From Undaria pinnatifida (lineage: Eukaryota > Sar > Phaeophyceae > Laminariales > Alariaceae): DNA of 64,000 bases. How positions within the stretch are numbered: the stretch's first letter is position 1; each line of letters opens with the position of its first letter. A program made the translations under genes and the position numbers. The notes under the pieces were generated by a model, which worked only from the letters and a program-made list of their open reading frames with translations, was not told the origin of the DNA and did no database searches. The DNA is taken from assembly GCA_012845835.1 (NCBI GenBank), contig JABAKD010000015.1, forward strand, positions 11,933,845 through 11,997,844, in the 5' to 3' direction. Below are positions 45,801 to 53,301 of this stretch, piece by piece.

Positions 45801-48800
45801 ACTACCACGTTTTTTAAGTAGATGAGGAAAAAATGGATGGTGAAGATGCCGCACTAAAAACGTTTTTTGGAGAAGGCACAGAACAACAGTTGTTCAGTAT
45901 GACCACATAAACAAATAAGGGTTTCGTTTGTGTCGGAAAAAAATGGGTTTTTGAAGGTGCCGCAACACAAGAACAAAACACAACGCAACACAACACAACG
46001 CAACGCAAAGCAATACAACACGATATAACACAACCCAACGCAACACAACACAAGACAGCACAGCACAACGCAACGCAACGCAACGCGACGCAACGCAACG
46101 CGACGCAACGCAACGCAACGCAACACAACACAAGACAGCACAGCACAACGCAACGCAACGCAATGCAACGCAACGCAACGCAACGCAACGCAACGCAACG
46201 CAACGCAATGCAACGCAACGCAACGCAACGCACCGCAACGCAACGCAACGCAACGCAACGCACAGCGCGGGGCTCTTGCGGCATGCGCGGCGAGCATCAC
46301 GGAAGCATCCATTGAAAGAGCCGGCATCAAGTGAAAAAAACAGCAACAACAGAAACAACAGAGTTGTCATATCGTACCATAACAAACGACTCCAACCACA
46401 GCATACACTACGCGACACTACTTAACGCCTTCACCGCCACAAAAAAAGCATCACAGTCGAACTCCAAGTAATTTTTCCGCACACAAGACGCGGTTACAAA
46501 AGGCTATATAAGGCTCATCAAGGCAGGTCTGTGCCGTGGGTGCATCCCGCCCAACGATTTCAGCATTCAGCAGATCTAGCGTTGGGTGTTGCAACAGTCG
46601 AGGCTCTAGCTCCTTCACGCCCAGCTTCTCAAGCGCTGGCGCGTACAAGTGCATTCCAACTCACTTCCGCCATGCCTCTGGGGTGTTGTCCCAGTCCACC
46701 ACGCTTCGGTACGCCACCAGGTAGAAGTTCGTACATCACGATTAGTCCCAGTAGACCGAGGAGACCGATTGGACCGATTGGTCACCGATTTTTCATCGAT
46801 TTGTCCGATTCGACCGATTTGATCGATTTGACCACAATGATCGATTGGGCAAGCGGGTCGGGAAAGGCATGACGGCGACAGGAACGAACGAGCATCATTT
46901 GATACAAGCGGCGGTTAGTGTATATCGACTACGGGGGGGGGGGGGGGGTGTACTCATCTGACGCAACGCCGTAGCCGCATGAGACCCTCGCATACCTACA
47001 ATACCGGCACGGAGCACATCGGCTTTTCACGGACCAGGCAGAAATTGCGCGCACCAAATGCAAAGCGCCGTGAGGTGTTCGGCGAGATGTATGGGGTAGA
47101 GTAACAGGGGCTGCAAGCACTACACGTGTGCTACGATAGGATCACAGTACCTCTTTTTCGCCAAAACATTTCTGACTGACGAGGCTCCTCAACAATATCG
47201 TCGGAATGGTGTTGATGGTGTTGACGGTGTTGACGGTATTGACGGTGTTGATGGTGTTGATGGTGTTGATGGTGTTGATGGTGTTGATGGAGTTCATGGT
47301 GTTGATGAGGCGTGCAGCGATAGGGGTACGAGTATCTCTTCTCGGCCAAAACATTTCTCGCTGACGGGGCTCTCAATTAGACTCAACAAGTGCCCCGTAT
47401 CGTTGGAATGTCATTCGTGTTTATCGGTTTGAATAGTTACATACCTAGGCCATGGAATCGCTTACTGTTGATCGGGTTGCACTTCGTTCATCAAACTCAC
47501 TCTTGGAGTTAGACACGGAGCTGCTCAATGGGGGGTGGGGCTCACAACATTTTAGGCGCATTCCTAACGAATGGATAACAGCATGCGCGCTAATTCCAAC
47601 CATCGTGTTGCCCCGTTTAATCTGTGCTTCTTACGTTCAACTCCTTGTACTTTTCAATAATCTCAGCCTGAATTCCTTCAAATATTACCTCTCGAGCGTG
47701 AGTCCTCTCTCTGTCCCATCGGATCTGCTACTACTATCACCAACGGTTTGTATTGATACGGGAATACCTAGTGAATCGTGCTTGCCGCAGAGGTAGCAGT
47801 GCCTCAATTGTGGGTTCAGTTCGGAAAAGGTGATCGCAAGGTTTGATATTTTCAAGGGCTTTGAAACTAAGGCACCAACAGGTGGGCAAGGGGCGTACAC
47901 CAAACACTAACATCATCATAAGAGGCGTGCAACAAACGCCAACATAGGAATACAAGGAGGCAACCAAAAATCAATGTAAGAACATTGGTCGTGTATACAT
48001 GAAACACTAACCTAGCGAGCACCCCCAGCGCCGTGAGGCGGTCGCTCCATGGCAGCCGAAGAAAGCTGGGGTACAAGAACGTCCCCATCGGCGACGGAAG
48101 TCGAGGCATGTTTTGGAAAATCGGAGATATGACCTGGATAAACCAACAGAAGCCGCCACGGTGCGAGGGCATAAATTACACCAATGAAACAGTCAAGAAA
48201 AAATGTATCTGCTGGTGCAGCAACGATTAATCATCCGGACCAATGAAACGGATAATCGAATAGCCTCTCTGCTGGTGAACCCACGATAAACCCAGGTCAA
48301 CGAAAAATGGGACGTCAAAACGCCTCTAGTGGTGCATCCACGAGAAAACAATACCGACAAGCAAAACAGGCAATCAAAACTCCGCTGCTGGCACAGCAAT
48401 CATGAATAGTCTCGACCAATGAAACAAGACTTGACAACGCTTCTTTCTGCTGGTGAATCCACGATCAATCCTCCACCCCGAAGAACCAGGTAATCAAAAC
48501 GCCCCTCTGTTTGAAAACCTCACGATAAGTCCCCTGCACTAATGCAAACTGTCCAATGAAAGCACAGCTCTCTGCTGCTGGTAAAACCCATCACAAATCT
48601 TTCCGCACCAATGAAAAATGCGCCATCGCAACGCCTCTGCTGGCGCAGCAATGACATGCTTATCCCGTCAGCACGCACAGGCACACGTCCATAACGCTAG
48701 CAGCTTTATTGGCATAATTAGGCGTGTTTAAGAGCACAATAAACAGTAAAATATTTGGGCATGCTTTCGAACATAAGGAGCATACTAGAGGAAACACATG

Positions 48801-51800
48801 CTACAATAATACAGTTACGTTCTTATATATCAAGCTAAAGGGATAATAAAAGAGGCGAAAATAGCACAATGAATTCTATGTGACACGCAAGATAACAACA
48901 TAGCACACCCTAATGCCCCTCCGATGAATCTGCACTGGCTTTCTCGACAACGGGGGGGGGGTAAAAACGCCTCCCTATGCGTCTATGGACAGACCCCCAG
49001 ACGAGATCTTTCTAGAGGGAACGTTTTCATTGGGTTTTTTGCGGGATACCAAAATGGATGGGGAAGGTGTTGGGCAACAAACCAGGTAAGAATAGTTTCG
49101 AAACCGTCCAACGTCACAAATAACCCACGGCCAGCCCAACTCAAGAAGAAAAAAAAAAAAAGGATTAGAAAACATGTTATGCTATCATTTAAAAAACGAA
49201 ATCTAACCGAACGTGTTTGTGGATTGGTTGAGCTTGGGTTATGATATTCGTCGGTTTTCAATATTCATCAGGCTTTTCTAACCTAGCAGAAACTGGAAAA
49301 AGCGAGCACCCTATTGTTTGTCTTCCCCTCGGTGTGTTTTGGAGAAAACAGGCTCCGAAAAACGTCTCAAGGACGGGGTGTTATGATGCGTGCTATGTGA
49401 TATACGCTACAAGAGGGTAATTCCTCACGAACAAGAAAAAATGTCAGGAGGAATCGTGACAAACAAACGCGACGTTTTCGCCGAATCGTGACACTTGTCA
49501 GGAATCCGTACTTCGAATCGTTTTCACACTTTCCATAAGAAAAAAAGATGTCAGGATTTCTAAAACAAAAAAAATATCAAGAGTGTTATTTTTTTTTTTT
49601 CGAGAACGTGACATTTCAGAACTCGAAAAATGTCAAGAATCGTCATGTTTTACGTTTGTTAGCAATGACACTAAGGCTAGACGACTCACCTCTAGACCTT
49701 CGGGGCTGTACTGCGCGGACTGTGTCCAAGGGGTAAAAGGGTCGATATTCAGCTCCTTCTCGATCAATTTAAAGATGTTCCGGTACGGGTACCTGTCCGA
49801 GTACGCAAGGGGGGGGGGAGCAACAGGGGAAGGAGGGAGGGAGGGAGGGAGGGAGGGGGGGGGGGGGGTGCACTCATTATACGCATAGCCGTAGTCGTAT
49901 GACCGTAGACCCTCGGATACCTACTACAACGTCGGGACGGAGCACGTCGGGTTTTCACCCACCAGACAAGACGTCGGAATTTTTTTTTTGGGGGGGGGGA
50001 GAAACCACCAGAACCGTGATGCGTAGACTGAATGGCTTCGAAAAAAACGGTCCTGTTGACCCTGGTACTATTAATAGCACTTCGGGGGGGCACTGCTCTA
50101 TATATTTCATGAGGACTTATCGTACAAATCTCGTAGCACGCGCGGTCGAAGTGTCATATTATACCATACGCAGCTTGCAAAGATGATTTTCGACGAAATC
50201 CTCGATCTACAGCTGTGGTGTACCAAGGTATTTTTTAATTGATATATACATATATCTATGATACGCATACCAGGTGAACATTGACCCTAAAAGTCAATAC
50301 CATTGCCATTAACAGTTCTAGGTTAGGCCTCGGTCAGTGCATGCCAGGTGTGAAACACTCAAGATTGACGCTAGTGTGGTGATCTATCGACGGCAGCATT
50401 GCTCCTGGGAATGCAACTGCTACTGCTGCTAGTGCTACCGTGCTGCTCTCGTTCGTGCTACTGTTGCTCGTACTGTTCCTACTGCTGCTACCGCTGTTAC
50501 ATGCTGCTACTGCTACTGCTAGTGGTACTGCTGGTACTGCTGGTACTGCAGCTGCCGCTATCGCTACTGCTGCTGCTATTCCTGCTGCTGCTACTGCTAC
50601 TAATGCTACTCTTGCTACCCCTGCTACTGCTGCTGCTACCAACACTGGTACCTCTGCTACCCGCTACTAACGTTGCTGCTGCTCCCGCTACTGCCGCTAC
50701 AGCTGTCACTGCTGCTCCCGCTACTGCCACTACAGCTGCCACTGCTGCTACTGCTACCACTGCTTCGTCATGCTCACCAAAAGCCGTGCACCCCCGCCTC
50801 GACCGGCCTCCCGCCCGGAGTGAGCCATCCTGCCACCAACCCTCCAACAGACTTGCCTCCTTCGAGTAAAGTCACATCGAAGTCCTTGTTCTGTTGCCGG
50901 AAAAAGAACACCATGCATGCCGTTAGAGCTACCGGCAGCAGTCTCAGCAGTATGTTTGTCACTTCGTTTGGGGTGAAAACGGGAAAAAACGTATGTATTC
51001 ATGTCCATGACTGTTCACCACGAAGAATTGCGTCTTCGATTTGTCGGCGGGAAGAGCTACTCTACTGCTGGTCTGTTGCTGGTCTGCTACTATTATTTTC
51101 TTCAATACTGCTTGCGAGTTACACCTACTGCTTCCGTTTGAACGAGCATTCTAAATTCATCAACCCCTGTTCGACGCACGATTATCATTGAGCAGCCGGT
51201 ACTGAGCAGCGTACGACGGACTGCAAGCAGTACGCGTATGCTGCACCCAATACCGCCATAGTCCACACTCCATACTCCTGGGACGACACAGATGGGCTTC
51301 CATTAATCAACTCATTCGCAAGCTCGCAAGGTGACGATGACCCAGCAACCAGCGACACAGATACGCCGCACAAGCCCGCAGCACAGCAGCCAAATATGTC
51401 TCGGTTGACGGTACTCTTGCCCCTTGAGGGTAATCCGTCCAAGGAACTCCCCACACTAAAACTGTTAATTATATATTACAGTAGATATCCCTCTATAGTG
51501 CCGGTTGACTGGTGTCGGTTTCCGCTATACGAAGTAGTGCCTGTGAAATCGCTGACCACAGATGGGAACAACAAGTTGTGGCCGCCATAGTGCCGGTTGC
51601 TGATGTAGTGCTGGTATTTTCGACTATTAATAGCACATGCCGGCGCAATAGAGGAGCTAAGCTACTGTACGTCTAAAAAGGTCTTGGTAAGGAACTCCGC
51701 GTGCAAAAACTAGAACATTACCCGCAAGTAACAAAATGACGAGGTAACGAGGCCTTGATGACCAAAACTACCGTGTCGTACGAGATCTTCAACCGGCATT

Positions 51801-52845
51801 CATTCGTATACAGCACAGGAAACGTATAAACCGACACTATGAGTAAGAAATGAGATGCACAGGAAAACAATAAATCGGCGAGCCGGTACGCTGGAGGTAA
51901 TAGAAGGCACCCTCTCAAATAGGCAAAGATGAGTATTGACCCGAAATTCGTCGAACTCACGGCTGACGTCCTTGAAATATTTATATAAAATAAAAAATCC
52001 AGCTTGGGCCGGTGTTTCTTTTTTATCTGGCGCCCTGTATAATATCCATCCGTACGAGGACAAACGAGCGACAGGTGTATCACGCAGCTTGCAAATATGA
52101 GTACCGACCCTAAATTTATCGAACTCACAACGCCGACGTTTTTACAAAGTTTTTTTCTTCGAAACATTATACTGCAGCGGTACCAGGCTGACTGTGCTGC
52201 TAACTGTGCCAGGTATTGGACAGCAGCCTGGTCATAAATGCGGTGGAATAAAAGACGGCATGAAGAACAAAAAATGTTGCGGCAACCTTGTGAGTCACGA
52301 TCAATTCTTCAAGCCAAAGCATCAATCGACACAGGCAGCAGTGTTAGCTCTGAACCACGACACGATACACCCCAATACTTTCGTGGTGTGTGCGTTTGCT
52401 TTCAGGCATACCGGGTTGGTCGCTTCGCATCGCTTGAAGCCCCTGTGTCAGCACGAGAGCTGCTGACATGCTGGCTTGCCGTTGTTATAATGACTGATTC
52501 AAATCAAATTCAAAACTCTTGTCTCACCTGCTTCGACAGCTCGTAAGCTGCCGCGAGCCCGGCCCACCCCGCTCCGACCACGACCACTTTCTTCCTCTTG
52601 TCATCGACTGCCTCCGTCTCGACACCCACCCCCTCTGCCACCTCGCTCTGCATCGTGGTAGAGCTCATCGTACGACGGGCATGCTGCAATCCGTCGGCAT
52701 GTGACTGCCGCTGACGAATGCGAGGTCTCTCAAAATTTGACGATTTTTTGTGCCCAAAAAACGAGGCCGTACCCCCTCCAGGGACAAAAGCAGTCGAATC
52801 GCACGGAAGGAGAGCCCACACAACGAGGCATAGGATATGCTTCAT
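36907..52845 (-). CDS. Plastid-targeted FAD-dependent amine-oxidase-fold oxidoreductase, 13 exons, 585 aa
   Basis: Minus-strand gene. Exons in order: 52845-52528, 50890-50778, 49792-49690, 48133-48012, 46703-46665, 45577-45450, 44922-44778, 43676-43494, 40485-40423, 39681-39522, 38429-38382, 38206-38056, 37091-36907 (1758 nt, all phases agree). Residues 1-19 form a signal peptide ending STA|FVP, the heterokont plastid bipartite motif. The Rossmann motif VVVVGAGWAGLAAAYEL (87-103) is followed by the acidic FAD-ribose residue and Gly pair in LLEGGKSVGG (114-123), EAGVHGFW (137-144), FQADAVVSAVGI, EADFYHADQLLP, and the C-terminal FAD motif MSGDW (510-514). The sequence resembles plant and cyanobacterial phytoene-desaturase-like amine oxidases. 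The substrate is unknown, and I do not claim it is PDS, ZDS or CRTISO. All introns are GT-AG except intron 12, which is GC-AG. Confidence 0.92.
37181..37745 (-). mobile_element. Three partial copies of the ~310-bp C-tailed element
   Basis: Minus-oriented fragments at 37181-37250, 37275-37375 and 37545-37745, each with the tail motif (G run, then CATGGCCGTAGTC..ATGACCATA, CCTCGCAT, GGGACGGAGCA). They lie in the last intron of the oxidoreductase gene. Confidence 0.65.
38056..38206 (-). CDS. Oxidoreductase exon 12 (GC donor)
   Basis: Residues 475-524, including THFSPGSYESMP and the FAD C-terminal motif NMFMSGDW. The acceptor is GCTCAG. The exon must end at CAAG|GCGAGG to give the split Glu codon and join exon 13, so the donor is GC rather than GT. 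Confidence 0.9.
38382..38429 (-). CDS. Oxidoreductase exon 11 (48-nt micro-exon)
   Basis: Sixteen residues, 459-474, VQRDIAACVPAVGRAK. The acceptor is GTAACAG and the donor AAG|GTATGA, phase 0 at both ends. It supplies the short helix that related proteins have between the 'LLP..DE' block and 'FSPGSY'. Found by searching for that missing segment. Confidence 0.82.
38595..38720 (+). repeat. 57-bp tandem duplication
   Basis: ATCGGTTGACAAATCTCCGT...GCGCATACCTAAGC occurs twice head to tail. Confidence 0.9.
39195..39300 (-). repeat. Dispersed ~170-bp element, partial reverse copy
   Basis: GTGCGGTGAGCTTAAGCTTC and CGCCGGGGATGTAAAAAAAA correspond to the start of 20905-21080, reversed. Confidence 0.5.
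39311..39418 (-). repeat. Decayed copy of oxidoreductase exon 10
   Basis: GGCTGATCTTGGCAACAAGGTCCTCGTCGG and GATCGGCGTGGTAAAAATCTTCCTCAAGCAC parallel exon 10 at 39515-39600, including the donor flank, with indels that break the frame. Confidence 0.9.
39522..39681 (-). CDS. Oxidoreductase exon 10
   Basis: Residues 406-458, NACFGFDKTTGWTFFDLSTM then VLEADFYHADQLLPQSDEDL. The acceptor is TTTTTAG. The donor AAG|GTCAGC is weak, but it is supported by phase and by exon 11. A decayed copy of the exon's 3' half lies at 39311-39418. Confidence 0.9.
39780..39845 (+). repeat. G homopolymer (about 27 bases) in a purine-rich block
   Basis: AGGGAGGGGG run uninterrupted through 39797-39823, within a wider AGGGG-rich stretch to ~39930, in intron 9. 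Confidence 0.85.
40095..40172 (+). repeat. ~80-bp dispersed repeat, good copy
   Basis: CCAGCTGCGAGTTCGATCAA, GGGTCGATGCTCATATTTGC and AAGCTGCGTGATGCTC match the family. Confidence 0.62.
40423..40485 (-). CDS. Oxidoreductase exon 9 (63 nt)
   Basis: Residues 385-404, SVDALAVRLYLDRRVRVPYQ. The acceptor is CCTTCAG and the donor AG|GTGAGC. Phases fit exon 8 (AG|G) and exon 10 (AG|C). Confidence 0.9.
40486..43493. other. Oxidoreductase intron 8
   Basis: A 3-kb intron with no supported exon. 41740-41860 is AGCAGCAGTAGCAGC-rich, 41150-41400 and 43240-43320 are GATCT repeats, and 41861-42420 is GC-richer with unsupported frames. Confidence 0.5.
41150..41400. repeat. GATCT-rich dispersed repeat
   Basis: CGATCTGCATGGTCTAGCAC, GGGGTTGGATCTGTACTCCA and a TATGATCGATATGATCTATG tail, shared with 26925-27300. 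A TATATGATCTA tail alone recurs at 43240-43320. Confidence 0.6.
43494..43676 (-). CDS. Oxidoreductase exon 8
   Basis: Residues 324-383, RVTDIGVCPD to FFSKMMNL, with the strand FQADAVVSAVGINGVKGIV. The acceptor is GGCGCAG and the donor AG|GTGAAT. Two decayed copies of this exon and its acceptor sit upstream in gene sense, at 43796-43925 and 44345-44520. Confidence 0.93.
43796..43925 (-). repeat. Decayed copy A of oxidoreductase exon 8 with acceptor
   Basis: TCGTCCCCGCATGACACGGA AGTAACGCCTCCCGTACAAGGG and ATGTCGGTCACTCACCTGTG TTGGTGCTGCACGCGG parallel exon 8 and its acceptor side at 43608-43698. Confidence 0.92.
44345..44520 (-). repeat. Decayed copy B of oxidoreductase exon 8
   Basis: CCCAACGATGCACTCCACGCCG..AATGCTCACGCCG and CACAGCGTCGGCCTGAAATA TTTCGTCCGAGCATGACACGG parallel most of exon 8 at 43546-43690. 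More diverged than copy A, but covers more of the exon. Confidence 0.92.
44778..44922 (-). CDS. Oxidoreductase exon 7
   Basis: Residues 276-322, ALGMLYFFILAHQADFDVKW then CRGTTGEMIFKPWVKRIEEN. The acceptor is GTTTGCAG and the donor AG|GTGAGT. Matches the family's central 'WCRG' block. Confidence 0.93.
45050..45440 (-). repeat. Tandem array in intron 6 resembling exon 6's 3' end
   Basis: Units of about 60-75 bp around GACGAACAGACCGACCAGTA..GGCGGAATCAATGACCGACC. ACCGACCAGTAATAAGAGGCGGAATG parallels exon 6 GCCGACCAGTAGCATCGGCTCGAATG. GACGAAC also precedes the true donor. Confidence 0.65.
45450..45577 (-). CDS. Oxidoreductase exon 6
   Basis: Residues 233-274, with YDKYTARELFKMMGCSERLY and then LVGLFAPGEQCSAA. 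The acceptor is GCGGTAG and the donor CAG|GTTCGT. The following intron starts with a ~60-75 bp array whose units resemble this exon's 3' end. Confidence 0.93.
45960..46265 (+). repeat. (CAACG)n pentanucleotide microsatellite
   Basis: About 60 units of AACGC/AACAC in intron 5. The 150-174-codon Cys/Ala/Leu frames on the minus strand come from it. Confidence 0.95.
46665..46703 (-). CDS. Oxidoreductase exon 5 (39-nt micro-exon)
   Basis: Thirty-nine bases coding for residues 220-231, VVDWDNTPEAWR, plus split codons on both sides (Ser 219, Lys 232). The acceptor is CGAAG and the donor AA|GTGAGT. Related proteins have a matching 'DFDNT..AWRKYD' stretch here, and the reading frame closes only with this exon included. 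Confidence 0.88.
46926..47110 (-). mobile_element. ~310-bp C-tailed element, partial reverse copy
   Basis: A G run (16), then TACTCATCTGACGCAACGCCGTAG, ACCCTCGCATACCTACAATA, CACGGAGCACATCGGCTTTT and CAAAGCGCCGTGAGGTGTTCGGCGA. Confidence 0.65.
47205..47305 (+). repeat. (GGTGTTGAT)n repeat
   Basis: About eleven 9-bp units in oxidoreductase intron 4. Confidence 0.92.
48012..48133 (-). CDS. Oxidoreductase exon 4
   Basis: Residues 179-218, with PRLPSPMGTFLYPSFLRLPW and DRLTALGVLA. The acceptor is TATCCAG and the donor AG|GTTAGT. It lies directly beside a ~62-bp tandem array in intron 3. Confidence 0.92.
48170..48665 (+). repeat. ~62-bp tandem array in intron 3
   Basis: About eight degenerate units around ACCAATGAAACAGGTAATCA AAACGCCTCTCTGCTGGTGC AGCCACGATAAATC. 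It ends 36 bp from exon 4, on the acceptor side. Confidence 0.82.
49690..49792 (-). CDS. Oxidoreductase exon 3
   Basis: Residues 145-178, YPYRNIFKLIEKELNIDPFT through YSPEGLE. It continues the conserved 'GFWYPY.NIF' block of the family. The acceptor is CGGACAG and the donor GAG|GTGAGT. Confidence 0.92.
49800..49975 (-). mobile_element. ~310-bp C-tailed element, partial reverse copy
   Basis: (GGGA)n and G run, then CGCATAGCCGTAGTCGTATG, ACCCTCGGATACCTACTACA, GGGACGGAGCACGTCGGGTT. It lies beside the exon 3 acceptor. Confidence 0.65.
50400..50780 (+). repeat. CTG/TAC trinucleotide-type repeat in intron 1 and at exon 2
   Basis: Irregular GCTGCTACTGCTACTGCTG runs. The leucine-rich and serine-rich frames on both strands are artefacts. 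It abuts the exon 2 donor. Confidence 0.9.
50778..50890 (-). CDS. Oxidoreductase exon 2
   Basis: Residues 107-143. NKDFDVTLLEGGKSVGGLVA is the second beta-strand with its terminal acidic residue and the Gly pair. VEAGVHGF follows. The acceptor is CAACAG and the donor TG|GTGAGC, splitting the Trp 144 codon. The upstream intron holds a ~380-bp CTG/TAC trinucleotide repeat. Confidence 0.92.
51479..51667. mobile_element. pogo/Tigger-like MITE in oxidoreductase intron 1
   Basis: TA-flanked. CAGTAGATATCCCTCTATAG left, CAATAGAGGAGCTAAGCTACTG right. Interior GTGCCTGTGAAATCGCTGACCACAG. Confidence 0.7.
51920..52145 (-). repeat. Two ~80-bp dispersed repeats in reverse
   Basis: 51920-51985 (GCAAAGATGAGTATTGACCC..TTCGTCGAACTCACGGCTGACG) and 52075-52145 (GTATCACGCAGCTTGCAAATATGAG..CGACCCTAAATTTATCGAACTCAC). 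A third reverse copy is at 54008-54080 and a fragment at 50150-50200. Confidence 0.65.
52528..52845 (-). CDS. Oxidoreductase exon 1 (targeting peptide, Rossmann motif)
   Basis: Residues 1-106. The start MKHILCLVVWALLPCDSTAF begins a hydrophobic signal peptide with the A|F plastid motif, so it is preferred over an upstream in-frame ATG at 52926 that would bury the signal. A Ser/Gln-rich transit region follows, then VVVVGAGWAGLAAAYELSKQ. The donor is CAG|GTGAGA. Confidence 0.93.
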
Positions 52846-53220
52846 TACTCTCGTCTCTGTCAGCTCAGCACAGCCCGCAACAGCAGCAGGGCAACGCAAC
52901 GCAAACGCACACAGAACACAGAACACGCACGCAGAAAAAAACGTTCAAAAATAGAACCCGAACCAATAACGCCGTCATATCTTATCACAACCCACCCACA
53001 AACGCCCGAACCATTCACGCCTCCATATCTCAATTCGGTCGTTTCACGAGATATTTGAACCCTATCGTCTTTCTCCGAGGACATGTGCCTGTGTGGGCCC
53101 TGTGCTCAGCCAATTTGAGCGTTTGAGTACTCGTTGAGGCTATTCCCCGGATCTATCATTCTTGTCGGCGCTCTCCCAACTGCCTTGTTGCTGTATAGCT
53201 GCTACGGCTGCCGAACCATC
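52846..53220. promoter_or_regulatory. Probable shared promoter between divergent genes
   Basis: The 375 bp between the oxidoreductase start (52845, minus) and the proposed coiled-coil start (53221, plus). Inferred only from the head-to-head layout. I see no clear TATA box. If ATG 53134 is the real start, the gap shrinks to 288 bp. Confidence 0.35.
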
Positions 53221-53301
53221 ATGATCGAACCTGAAGTGACAGGGAGCGGAGTCGAGGACGGCGCTGAGGATGACGACGAGGTTTCGATGGGCGCCGTCAA
53301 G
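53221..53301 (+). CDS. Coiled-coil gene, exon 1
   Basis: Twenty-seven codons with an acidic run EDGAEDDDEVSM. The donor is AAG|GTGAGA. An in-frame ATG 87 bases upstream would add a hydrophobic N-terminus (SIILVGALPTALLLYSC). I prefer the shorter form, with low certainty. Confidence 0.5.

Noticed and set aside
45814-46418. Overlapping 150-174-codon Cys/Ala/Leu frames
   Set aside because: All three frames are open because the sequence is a pentanucleotide repeat, (CAACG)n.
50399-50869. Leucine-rich frame that could be a membrane protein
   Set aside because: Encoded by a CTG/TAC trinucleotide repeat on the strand opposite the oxidoreductase exon 2.
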